NCBI GenBank assembly: GCA_037783415.1
Contig: JAZGTN010000009.1
Location: 13,888,001 to 13,952,000 of the forward strand
Source of the DNA: Leptasterias polaris
Lineage: Eukaryota > Echinodermata > Asteroidea > Forcipulatida > Asteriidae
DNA length: 64,000 bases
Reading direction: 5' to 3'
Part shown: positions 9,999 to 20,515 of the stretch, piece by piece
How the letters are laid out: every line of letters begins with the position of its first letter
Numbering within the stretch: position 1 is the stretch's first letter
Position numbers and translations under genes: made by a program
The notes under the pieces: generated by a model
Databases searched by the model: none
Told to the model about the DNA's origin: nothing
What the model saw: the letters and a program-made list of their open reading frames with translations, nothing else

Positions 9999-10888
9999 GT
10001 AAGTAATATTTCATTTTCATTTCATGTGCCTGCAAACGTTTGAAAAATTGCGCAATAAATTTATTTGCACGCAAAATAAAATAACAAAACCTTTTAAGAA
10101 GAATTCACTAGAGCGGGACTAGTACCAAAGACCTCCTTTTTAGTGTGCTGGCACTCTACCAAGTCCTCTTTCACTTTTCCAAAAATCGTTATAAAAAGAG
10201 AGAGTTGCGGAACAATTGTTTGCGTCTCTTTTGAAGAAAACTTCAATTTAAGCATTTCTTCATTTGCAATTGATACGAGCTGGCAACTGATGCTCAAGTA
10301 ATTGTGAATTGATGTCTGCGTCAGCAATTTCTAAACTTTTGCAAAAGTCTGACACGCAAACAAATGTTGTTTTTATGATCAGAGTTGTATACGCAATCCT
10401 CAAAGCAAGATCTTCAGAATCTACTCCTTGCCTATGTGCAGATTTATTTGTTATCATAAACATCTAAACGATCAATCAAGTCACATAACGAACAAACGCC
10501 CAACCCACTCATAATGCAGATTTGATGACGACTTTGTTGTGTTTGTGTCAGTACACACGCACCGTTTGATACGTTTGCACGTACTAAAACCGACCGGGCA
10601 GACACGTCCACACGCACATGCAAACCTGCCAGGCTGATCCTGGAAGTTTTCAATTAGCATTGGAAACGACCCTGCCCAATAGCAACCAAAGTTTGGGAAG
10701 TTTTTACAGCGTCCCCCCAAAAAAAAGAAATTTCCCATTTTGAGTCATCGTGCTTAGGTTATCCCATAACAACTTTTCATTAGTCACAGTTTATGTGGGA
10801 ATTTTTAGCAGTGTGAACGTGTGATTGACTCGGGAAAACTATTTTAGTCTATTGTGAATTTATAGAAATATATGCACTTGTTGTTTAA

Positions 10889-11256
10889 AGGCACTGAACA
10901 CGTTTGGTAATTACTCAAAATATATATTAGCATAAAAACTTACTTGGTAAAGAGCAACGGAGAGCTGTTGATAGTATAAAACATTGTGAGAAACGACTCC
11001 CTCTGAAGTAACGTAGTTTTTGAGTAAGAGGCAACTTCTCACTAAAATAATAAAAGACTTCATGCACGAAGCCTTTTATTAGCATCTGAAAGCACACAAA
11101 TTTGTGCAACAAGGGTGTTTTTTCTTTCTTTATTTTCTTGCAACTTCGATGACCGATTCAGCCCAAATTTTCACAGGTTTGTTATTTTATGCATATGTTG
11201 GGATACACCGAGTGACAATACTGGTCTTTGATAATTACCAAACATGTTCAGTGCCT
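10889..11256 (+). mobile_element. TTAA-flanked family A element
   Basis: It is a full-length copy very close to 1331-1696, with TTAA at 10885-10888 and 11257-11260. It starts AGGCACTGAACACGTTTGG and ends CATGTTCAGTGCCT. Confidence 0.75.
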
Positions 11257-11281
11257 TTAAAAAAAACTTCATTGCATGTTA

Positions 11282-11824
11282 AAGATATTGTACATGATTG
11301 GTAAGGATGAAACGCATCACTCTTTAATTTGAGTCAGAAAGCTTACTGATTATGAAGTTCATACTAGAACCATTTTGTGTGTGAATTTTTTCCCTCTGAA
11401 ATGAAGTCATATTTGAGAAAACCGTATTTGAAAACCTAACAAAGCGTAACAGCTGATCGTTTGCACAACCAACATTTAGAAAAATGTATGCTGAAAGTTG
11501 AGCATGCTTTTTCACCACTAACTCCTGACTCACACAACAGATTAGGCCCAAAGTGTCACAAGTTTTTTATATCAATAAGGTTTATCGCGAATAGCAAAAT
11601 ACCAAGAGAGGGCGCTGTTTTGCCGCGCATGATGGTGTAGTGAAAGGAGGCAATCCGGGAACTCGCGCACGACGACCGACTGTAGCATTTGCCCCCTCTG
11701 CCCTCCCATGATCCATTGCGATTCTGAATCGCGATAAACCTTATGATCATGTATATGGTTAACCACACAAAACATGAACACTGTCTGCGACTATTTTGTC
11801 GGCTCCACCAATCCTATGTAATAC
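11282..11824 (+). mobile_element. Degraded TTAA-type element interrupted by a small element
   Basis: It starts AAGATATTGTACATGATTGG and ends with a segment (ACAAAACATGAACACTGTCT ... AATACCTTTA) that matches the end of family D. It is split at about 11575 by a 165-bp inverted-repeat element. Confidence 0.6.
11577..11742. mobile_element. About 165-bp inverted-repeat element nested in another element
   Basis: The ends are AAGGTTTATCGCGAATAG and the inverse, CTGAATCGCGATAAACCTT. The interior is G+C-rich compared with the host element and has no frame of note. Confidence 0.7.
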
Positions 11825-12049
11825 CTTTACTAGCAATTTGAGTTAGCAATTTGAGTTAGCATCTACAATACTTTGTACACTTCAAAAACTAAGTTGACAC
11901 TGTGGGTGTTGTTACATTAATGAGACCAGAGAGAATCAGACTTAACTTCATATGGTGTTAGAATAACACCAATGTAAGTGTGTAAGCAGATATTAGTGTT
12001 GTTTTAACACCTTATGGTGTATATTTTGATTCTTTTTTTGGTGTCTATA

Positions 12050-12255
12050 GACCCATTGCACAACGCGCAGCGCACTTGCACGCGCGTCTCCTGTCCGCTA
12101 TTTTGGGTGTCAAAACGTGCACAAAAGAATAGTACACGTGTTTACACGCGCATTGGTGTGTAAACACGTGTACCATCCTTTTGTGCACGTTTTGACACCC
12201 AAAATGGCGGACAGGAGACGCATGTGTATGCGCGCTGCGCGTTGTACAATGGGTC
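12050..12255. mobile_element. 206-bp foldback element, TATA duplication
   Basis: Long arms (GACCCATTGCACAACGCGC at the left and GCGCGTTGTACAATGGGTC at the right, continuing through ACGTGCACAAAAG) pair over about 95 bp. TATA lies outside both ends (12046-12049, 12256-12259). The same tetranucleotide flanks the foldback at 3070-3335. A 154-codon frame that starts inside this element (12224-12688) is not convincing coding. Confidence 0.85.
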
Positions 12256-12259
12256 TATA

Positions 12260-14143
12260 TGTGACAACACCTATGGTGTCAATTTTTTAGTGTACGAGTT
12301 ATTATTTTTTTCTGTTTTCAAACAAGAGGAACAGAATGCAAACTTTTTTCATTGGATAAAAGAAGGGGGGAAAAAATGCACACACTCTGTAAATTGTGCT
12401 AACCCTTTAAAACAGTATCGGGCAGGTTTTTCTTCCGAAGAGGAAATGACATCAGTGCCTGGCTCTGACCGCAGCTTTCCTCTCCATGATGTGGAAAGGC
12501 TTTTACTGTACGCAGGATGTCTTAGGCTAGGTTCCCTTCCTGTTCACATGCTTAATCAGAACGATTTTAAAGGGAAACTGCAAAGTCGTCGGGATGATCG
12601 TTTCTCTCTGTCTGAAATGAAACCATTTTGCCAGGATTTGGTCAAGGGGGGTAAAAATTTGCTGGAAGTTCAAAAACTGGGTGTTTAAACTGTTAACTTA
12701 CAATACATTTACATGTACATGACAGATAAAACAGGGTGTCCAAAATTTAAAACAGGGTGTCCAAAAGACACCTAGACACCCCTCTGGCTAACACTATGGA
12801 AACCAATCAAATTTACTTCTGTGATTTGATTTTAGGTTTTTCCTTTTTTTTTTTTTACTTTTTTTTACATGGTGACGTTTTTTTTTCTTTTTTTTCTTTT
12901 TGACAATCTTGAAATTATAGACAATTGTTTGTTTGCTTGTTTTTTTTTCATCATGTACATGAGTGTTGTAAGTGAGTGATTTAGACAGCCTAAATCACAC
13001 TTTTTGTAAGAGTATGTTGTTTTTTTTTAAATTGAGAAATTTTCAGCATAGAACTGCAAATAGGTACTGTATCTTTAGGCCTAAGTCTTAGTCTATGTTT
13101 TATGTTTGTGGCGAGGTGGGTGGGGTTTTAGTGAGTGATGAAGAAAATTCAATACCAATTGTGTGTTTCAGGATCTGAGTAACTCATGCTCAATTTTACA
13201 AGCTGTACATGAATTGAGCTTGATGTACACTTAGTGTCAACCTTGTTGTGTTCCCTTTAATATATGATACAGTACAGGCATGTTTTGATTAGAGAGTGAA
13301 ACTTAACCAAGTCAATAGAAAAATGCTTTAGTTACAAATGGGTATCACAGTGTTTTCCCTTTTAGTGACCGGCCAGCAGGACAAGTTAGCTTGTCATTTC
13401 ACTAGTCTGTCTGCTTTTTCATGAGTCCATTTTCCAAATAAAATAGCGATACTTGTTAATACTGAACTAGCCAGCTGGGCCACTTCGAGTGATTTTTGAC
13501 TGGTTCTCTGGTGTTTTAACTGGCATTTGGACAGTGGACCACTGTTAATGTAGAACGCTATATCAATGCATGATAGAGTCAGTTTTTTGCCCTAATGTTA
13601 ACAACACTTGATACTCAATGCTCTCCAACTCCTGGCATAAGACTTTCAATTATATTTTGTATAGTAAACCAAAGGTAAAAAGGTCATAAACTATAAGTAT
13701 GGCTTCCTTTTGATCATATCTATATAGTTTGTGGTATTTTATACATGGATCATGCGATAATGGTTGAAGGTCTGTTGGACTGCAGACACAAACTGCCTCA
13801 TTTGGCATGAGCTTTAGTCTAGATTTTTTTTAGCATCAGCAATTGTGAAACAAAACTTCCAAGTTTGAGAAAAAAAGTGTTTTTTTTACAAATTCAAAAG
13901 CCCACATCACAGCTTACAATTGTGTCTTACGAAGTTTTGAAACGTTTCTCAGACTGCAATTGTTTTGAATCCGTCTCTCTAAAACCACATTCTATAGAAG
14001 ACTCATTTCTCAAAATGTTATACATTATCAACAGCTGCAGTGCTTCTTGACAAGAAAGTTTTTATGTTTCATAAATACTTTTTGGAGTAGTGACCAAAAG
14101 TATGCCCTGCCGTTAAATTAACATCACTTTTGTCTTCTTGCAG
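12260..14143. other. Ets intron, remaining part
   Basis: It holds T-rich runs (12840-12960, 13020), the degraded element fragment at about 13355-13560, and a family B relic at about 13863-14115 (in - orientation, ending near AAAGTATGCCCTGCCGTTA). No exon is seen before 14144. Confidence 0.5.
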
Positions 14144-14338
14144 ATCACTTTGCAGGTTTTGACACCTTTGAGAATACAAGTACAGGGTACCAACAAGTCC
14201 CTATTTGCAAGTCACTCTCCGACAGCTGTACAAGTTCAGAACTCAACGGGCTCGTACGGAGCGTCACAAGAGCAAACTCCCCTCTGGAAACTCCACCCAA
14301 CCCGGTCATTCCTGCAGCTGTACTTGCTGGGTACTCGG
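14144..14338 (+). CDS. ets1/2: Ets1/2 exon, Ser-rich segment before the ETS domain
   Basis: This exon has 195 nt (AG 14142-14143, GT 14339-14340), phase 1 at both ends. It encodes NHFAGFDTFENTSTGYQ, SDSCTSSELNGL, then RANSPLETPPNP and AAVLAGYSG. SP and TP pairs (SPLETPP) are candidate proline-directed kinase sites. It occupies the position of the exon VII region of vertebrate ETS1, which contributes to autoinhibition, but sequence identity outside the ETS domain is low, so function is inferred. Confidence 0.88.
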
Positions 14339-15645
14339 GTAAGCACCCCAACATTTATTTATTCCATTTGAAGAATTTCACTTTCTTTTTTGAAACAGAG
14401 AGCTCGCTGACTAAAAAGTTTATACCAGAAAAAAAAAAAATAATCCACATTTTGAAAAAGTAGGAAAAATACAATTGACTTTCATTATGACAAGATCGCC
14501 GGGACTGGCCAAATTACCTCTATATAACAGGAGCGTTGTTTAATACAAGAGGACAGCAAAACAAAGAAACACAAAGCAGCAATGAGATTCAGGACTTCAG
14601 AATGCACTCTTTATAAGCAGATCCTCTTTATAACAGTGCTCTTTTTCAATGAGGGTTGACTGTACATGTAAATCTACAGACCCCTCCCACCAAAAGAAAC
14701 AAATTAGGAATGTTCCTAACAATCCCTTGAAAAAACAATATTTATGTTGGTTTTGCTGACATGACCAACAATTTGTCTCTAAAGTTTAGTTCATTGTACC
14801 AGCTACCTCCATGGTTGTACAATTTCCAAACATACTCTTAGTGTTAAAGTAAACTGCCTTTACATGTTCTTCAAATGGTAATTTTTTTAAACACAACAAA
14901 AACACATTTCTGAATTCACACATGTTCACAGGTGTGTTAATACTATGAGGGAAAACTGAAACACTTCAAAATTATTGACATGTTTTGTCTTTTCACTACC
15001 TGGGTGTCCAAATAAAAGAAACACACCACCATCCAAGCCCACTGTTGACCTTTTGACTAATTGTCAAGGGAAATTATTTTAGTAGGCCTATTCAAATATT
15101 ATTAGAATTTCACTTGCAAATCAACACCCACTAATAAGACTTATGATATTGGTTCTGTTGGGAGTTGAGCCGCTGTTTCTTTTAATATTCATACACAATT
15201 TTCTCTTGTTTACGAGTTGTGGGGATCATAGACTTGGGGATTATGCACTTGATTAAACAACTGGCCCCAAAGAGAAAATTATCTTTAGATGTTTGGTGAA
15301 CACATGGTTTTGCCTTGAGGGTTACTGAGAGGGTTACCTAGGGGGAACATTGTGTCCCTGGCCCCATGCTTTGTTCCTTTAGACACTGGGCTCAGTCCTG
15401 TGTTGAAAACAATAACTATAATAGGGGCTGTGGTTAGGGTCATGGTGTGAGAGTTTATTTTCCTCTCTTTTTCTATTTGGGCTGTAATTGAGGGGTGTGG
15501 GAGGGCGGCTCATTATGCTGGCAAGAAACCGCAACTCCACTGTGTCCTCTGTTTTGATTTTTAGAATGTTTACGTCCCTTAAGTTTTTTGTTGATATAAT
15601 AAGTTTACAATGCTGGATAGCAGGGAAATTAATTGATTATCTTAA
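14339..15645. other. Ets intron without recognised exon
   Basis: This is an AT-rich intron with no clear repeat family before the family D element at 15646. A short pyrimidine/purine mix at 14420-14660 is unassigned. Confidence 0.4.
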
Positions 15646-16000
15646 AGGCCCTGTACACTATTGGTAAGATCGAAAAACACAAATGTTCACAGATTCGCAC
15701 ATAACTTACATGATTTAAAGTAAGTAATGGTAGAAAGGGTTCCTAAAAATATTTCTGCCTAAAATGCTATCGTTTCTGAGAAATGAGTAAAACTATAGTT
15801 GTTATCGCGCGCGATAATAAACTCGATGTTTGAAAAACAGAAAACACATAAGGTCTCTTTTCACTATTTTCTCGTGACCTCGATGACCAATTGAGCTCAA
15901 ATTTTCACAGGTTTGTTATTTCATGTATGTGGTTGATTACACAAAACATGAACACTGTCTGTGATTATTTTGTCAGCTCTGCCAATCCTGTATAATACCT
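15646..16000 (+). mobile_element. TTAA-flanked family D element
   Basis: It starts AGGCCCTGTACACTATTGG and ends CCTGTATAATACCT, with TTAA at 15642-15645 and 16001-16004. It is nearly identical over its full length to 39987-40341 and close to 26421-26764. The centre carries TATCGCGCGCGATAA, a short palindrome. Confidence 0.8.
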
Positions 16001-17056
16001 TTAACACACAGATTTAAAAAATAATAATAACAATTGTTGTATGAAGAAGAGTGAATTGTGTTTGTTTGTTTGTTGTGTGTGGGTAGATAGGTAGGATATA
16101 TTTTTGGTAATTTTCAAAGACCAGTATCCTCACTTGGTGTATCCCAACATATGAATACAATAACAAACCTGTGAAAATTTGGGCAAGAAGATAATGAAAG
16201 AAAAGCCACCCTCGTTGCATAGAATTGTGTGCTGTCAGATGCCTTAGAAAGGCTTCCTACCTCAGATTCAAATTTTGGGGTGGAAAGTAACTTCTTTCTC
16301 TAAAACTACATTCCTTCAAAGGGTGCCATTTCTAACAATGTTTTATAATATCAAAAGCTCTCCAGTGTTCTTTACCAAGTTAGTTTGTTTGTTGGTGTGT
16401 GGGTAGATTTTGTGTTTGTCTGTTGTTATACTGGTTTGTGTTTTGTTGGGAGTGATTATTATTCCCTAGCCTTACACCATTTCAAGAGCGAGCAGACGAC
16501 TTCATTTTGTTATTTGACTAACTTTTTGAGGGATGGGTATCTCACTGGCCAGCGGGACTAGTCAACTTGTCATTTCACTAGCTGTGCGTTGTGCAATGGG
16601 TTCAATACTACACGATTCCCTCAGTCCAGTTCTCGGTGAAATGCCTAGCCTTGTCAAGTCTTCATTGGTTTGTTTGCACATCGGGATATTGAAAAATATT
16701 ATTCAAAGTTTTGCCCTAAACCTAAGGAAGATGAGCTCTGTATAATCTATGCATTTGTAGCACTGTGAAACTTAGATATGTACACAACCAAATGCATTAT
16801 CTGGTGAAGTCTCCATTTCTTTGGTCATACTAAGATGCTAGATGTACTTTTAGGTCTTGAACTTTGATCTTGAAGGGGCACAGCAATTTTCCTCTGGAAG
16901 GGGGCACTTCTATGAGGAACATGTAAATTTGTATTGGATCTTTGCAAGGGGCACCACAGCAAAAGCACAGGGCACCACGGCAAATGCTGAGGGTTATTTC
17001 GAGGCCTGAAATTATATTTGATTCTTAATTTTCTTCTTGTTTTATTCTTTATTCAG
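16001..17056. other. Ets intron end with a family A relic
   Basis: A family A relic in - orientation covers about 16105-16390 (TTTCAAAGACCAGTATCCTC to TTTACCAAGTTAG), without clean ends. Beyond it the intron shows no exon until the acceptor at 17055-17056. Confidence 0.5.
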
Positions 17057-17394
17057 GGAGTGGTCCAATCCAACTGTGGCAGTTCCTCCTTGAGCTTCTC
17101 ACAGACAGAACGTGTCAACACATCATCAGTTGGACGGGCGACGGCTGGGAGTTCAAACTCTCAGACCCGGATGAGGTTGCCAGACGATGGGGCAAACGAA
17201 AGAACAAGCCCAAGATGAACTATGAGAAACTCAGCCGCGGCCTACGCTACTACTACGACAAGAACATCATCCACAAGACAGCAGGAAAGCGCTACGTCTA
17301 CCGTTTCGTCTGCGATCTTCAGAGCCTCCTTGGCTACACACCGGAGGAGCTGCACGAGATGGTGGGCGTAAATCCCGCACGGGACGATGATTGA
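17057..17394 (+). CDS. ets1/2: Ets1/2 last exon, ETS DNA-binding domain and stop
   Basis: This terminal exon (338 nt, AG 17055-17056) ends with TGA at 17392-17394. It encodes the complete winged helix-turn-helix ETS domain: [14 protein letters not shown] at the start, [17 protein letters not shown], the [14 protein letters not shown] recognition helix with the two DNA-contacting arginines, and [16 protein letters not shown]. After the domain comes [10 protein letters not shown], matching the C-terminal helices that take part in ETS1 autoinhibition, and a short acidic tail. ETS domains bind GGAA/T cores. The near identity to vertebrate ETS1/ETS2 across the domain is the strongest evidence for the gene's name. 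In echinoid embryos the Ets1/2 gene specifies skeletogenic mesoderm, so a mesodermal role is plausible (inference). Confidence 0.97.
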
Positions 17395-18430
17395 ATGGCG
17401 CCATCGTGTGACTGTTTATATCCATTCCACGTAAACCTTGATAAATGATATACTTTTTTTGTTGTTTCTTTTTGAAGTTATATTTTCTCTTAATGGTTAT
17501 CCCAAATTGCTCTGATGAGTGGTGCTTGCTTGTTGTCCGTTACGAGACTAAATTTGTTTTGTGGCCTTGGTAACGTGGCACTTGTGTTTTGTCGGTCGCT
17601 TTGTCGTCAGTCACTTGCGTGGAGCGCTGCCTGACCAAGTATTCCATGTGTTCAGACTGGAATCTGCTGGACAGCCTTGGGCAAGGTTCCCATAGTCTTG
17701 TATTTTTGATGTGTAATGATTTTCATATGTAACTTGATGTCTTAAGAGAATTCTTACAAAAACTGCTGGGAAACTTGTTTACAAACTTGCCATAATTACG
17801 TTCTGTATTTTTGGATGTGACAAAGAAAAATAAGCTTGAAATTTGTATCGGGATGTTCAGTATTTTTGTAAAGACACATTTTGTTTATAAATGTATAACT
17901 CTGTCTGTACCAATGTGTGCATATTTGTTTGTGTTAAAAACATTTGCACAAATGTAGCACAATTGCGGTATTGAAAGATACCACTTTACAAAAAGGGGGA
18001 AAAAGAAAGGAAAGTTTTTTTTTCTACTACAGTTCTATTTTTTATACACTGACTTTTCATAGCAAAGTGTGTGTTTTGTTACCGAATAGTAGAAGATGGT
18101 CCTCGAAACTCAGCCAAAGTAAGATAAAGCATTTTGTAATCGGTGTTTTGCCATGGCTGGTAGATGAAATAAGGGATTGGTCCACTTTCAGAAGTTCTCT
18201 CATGAAGAAACTTCACAGCGAGGTTGTTGGTGGTGGCGAAAGAAAAAAAAGGTGGAAGCTCAGGGGAATAACATTTGAATTGGAAGTACTGGAATACTGC
18301 CTCTGAAAGAAACGAAGTATTCACAGCGATGACAAATGTAAGACTTTATCTCTGATTTCAGACTTTGATCCGATTTCAGACTTTTTATGTCTAACTTGTA
18401 ATAAACAAATTGCTGTTTTCTATCAACTTA
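17395..18430 (+). other. ets1/2: Ets1/2 3' UTR, minimum extent
   Basis: Non-coding sequence follows the stop with a possible polyadenylation signal AATAAA at 18400-18405. Another A-rich AATAAA-like site occurs at about 18870 and again near 22508, so the UTR may be much longer, as in vertebrate ETS1. Small open frames here (17944, 18504) look like chance. Confidence 0.5.
18400..18405 (+). terminator. Possible polyadenylation signal of Ets1/2
   Basis: This is the first canonical AATAAA on the + strand about 1 kb after the stop. There is no direct evidence that it is used. Confidence 0.4.
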
Positions 18431-20329
18431 TCTGGCGCTGTGGATAATGTTCCTTGAAGCTCCTTGAAGTCTATAAACTTGTGAGGTTCACCAAAAGGTC
18501 AAAATGCCATCATTTCACCTCGAGATATGGATCCTGGTTTCAGACTGTTTTGTCAGTAATGACTCTTCCTTTGTTTTCATTGTAAGGTATTTGTTCAATT
18601 ACTCTGCCTGTAAGTGCTCAAATCATGCAGCGGTAGCTTGCGAAAGATATCAAAAATTGAATTGTCGGCATAACAGACTTAGATCTAAAACTGTTTGTCT
18701 TTGGGAAAAACAGATGCTCTGGAAAACCCAAGAAGACATTTTGGCAATTTCTCTATTCCTTGAAAAGTTTGTCTCAAACTGTTCAACGTTAAATTGTGAC
18801 ACAATTTGTATTGGCTACAACCAAAGCTTCGCCTTACTGAAAGAGGTTGCGCTGGTTTAGATACATTTAAAATAAAACAATACAAAATCACAAAGTTTGA
18901 TTGATGGGTACCATCTCTTCTACCCACAGGCCTGGTTTCCTGACTGTCGCATACAAATCACCATGAATATTGAATACGATTTGAAAGGCACACACTGTTT
19001 TTCTTTATCGGAAAACATCTTTTTGAGGCTTTGATTTATCTTGAATAGTTTTTCTAAACTTTTTTGACATGTGAGCTTTTTAACTTTTTTATTTTTCTTT
19101 AAAAAAATGTGGCATTCTAGGGTAAATTACTACCCTCCAATTTAAATAGAATTATTAAAATCTATTGTTACATTGTTTGGGTTTTTGTTTAGTAAAACCC
19201 CCCGAACAAAGATATTGACAAAATAGGGAGACCGCCAACATAGGGGCTAGATAGCTCAGTTGGTAGAGCGCCGGCACGTTAAACCGGAGGTCGTTGGTTC
19301 AAATCCCGCTCTAGTCAATTTTTCTTTGTTCAACCCAAAATCATTTAAAATCTAAGTGATTATATATTCTCCACCTGTGGAGAAGGAAAAACTAATGGTG
19401 CTCTTGTTAACATAGTCATTCCTTGGAAAGCTATTATTTTGTTTGTGAAGGTAATTTTACCGACCTTAGAAATCAATCACAAAAATAGTTCTTCAAAGTA
19501 ATTTTATTTATTTTACCTTATGAGTTCTCATAATGCATGATATTTGTGATTGCATTTTGTATTATTATTATTATTATGTCTTTCCCTTTTTGTAAAAATG
19601 AGAATTGAAGAAGCGGAGTTGCTGGTTTGGGTTTTCCTGGTGTTGCCAGTCTGGTATCCCTACAGACACACACACACAGTCCTACATACCTTTAGTCTGG
19701 TGACCATCTCTTTTCCACCTTTGTTGTTAGACTTTAACTTTATGAAGCAACATTCATTGCTTTTGTACACGACTGCCAATCCGAGGAACCTACGATACTA
19801 ATACCCAGTTTTCGAGGACCTACAATACCAAATACCCACTTTTCGAGGACCTATTGTCCCCTTCAGTGAAATGGCTGTGCAAGGCACTGTAATACAAGAA
19901 CACAATTGCTTTTATTATGTGTGGCTTACAGAAAACATTGTAAGACTATCCCATTCAAATTATTTCAATTGTACGTGGAACGTAATGTATGGGATGCTTG
20001 TTCACAGGCAGTCTGTGCATTTTGAAACAACAAGGAATTGAACGTGTATGTATAACCACATTCAAAAAGAAGACTGAAGATAATGGGCAGTGCATTCTCG
20101 CTTGATCTCCCAATGGTGAACAATCACAAGTTGTTGGCCTGTACATTAAAACTGCGAGGGTTTTAACAAAACGTACCAGGGTGTTTTGGTCGAGAGAGGG
20201 CGTCTCTGCTTGCTTTCATGTACCTAACCAATGGGGATGTTGCTAAAAGTCAAAACAATGGGAGAACAAAGAGAAGTACTCGATCTACTGGGTCGACAAA
20301 CTTGTGTGTGTGTTCGTGGAAGTCAACAA
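18431..20329. other. Downstream of Ets1/2: UTR or intergenic
   Basis: This holds the tRNA-like head at 19245, a short ATT tract near 19562 and no recognised gene. CGAGGACCTA-type words near 19815-19850 form a weak short repeat. Confidence 0.4.
19245..19316 (+). repeat. tRNA-like SINE head (anticodon GTT, degenerate)
   Basis: A 72-nt cloverleaf can be drawn: acceptor GGCTAGA/TCTAGTC, D-arm GCTCAGTTGGTAGAGC, anticodon loop ACGTTAA, T-arm with GGTTCAAATCC (B-box). The base before the anticodon is C rather than U, and the T-stem has a mismatch. The flanking words (ATTGACA, GACCGCCAACAT before; TTTGTTCAACCC after) recur at 51243 and, inverted, at 49585. So it is a SINE or relic rather than a working tRNA gene. 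Confidence 0.6.
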
Positions 20330-20515
20330 ACTGGGCCCAATTTATTAGAGCTGCTGCTTAAGCACAATAGCTTAGCACAACAAAATTATGCTTACCAGAA
20401 AAGGGTTACCAGCCAAACTACAATGTCACATGTATAAAATATGTGACTGGTATCCTGCTAATTTCTGCTTAGCAGAGAATTGTCTGCTTAACGACTCTAT
20501 GAAATAGGGCCCTGT
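20330..20515. mobile_element. Miniature element with GGGCCCAATTT-type ends
   Basis: The left end GGGCCCAATTTATTAGAGCTGCTGCTTAAGCA pairs imperfectly with the right end TGCTTAACGACTCTATGAAATAGGGCCC (arms only partly shown as words: TGCTTA, GGGCCC). Related copies are at about 39790-40420 (split) and 58690-58890, all with CCAGTC/GGTATC words in the middle. Confidence 0.55.

Noticed and set aside
12224..12688. 154-codon + strand frame in an Ets intron
   Set aside because: It starts within a foldback element, matches no family I know and has no splice context.
18504..18860. 118-codon frame after Ets1/2
   Set aside because: Lies in probable 3' UTR or intergenic DNA, with no splice context or known motif.
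19245..19316. Functional tRNA-Asn gene
   Set aside because: C before the anticodon, a T-stem mismatch and repeated flanks shared with two other copies indicate a SINE head.
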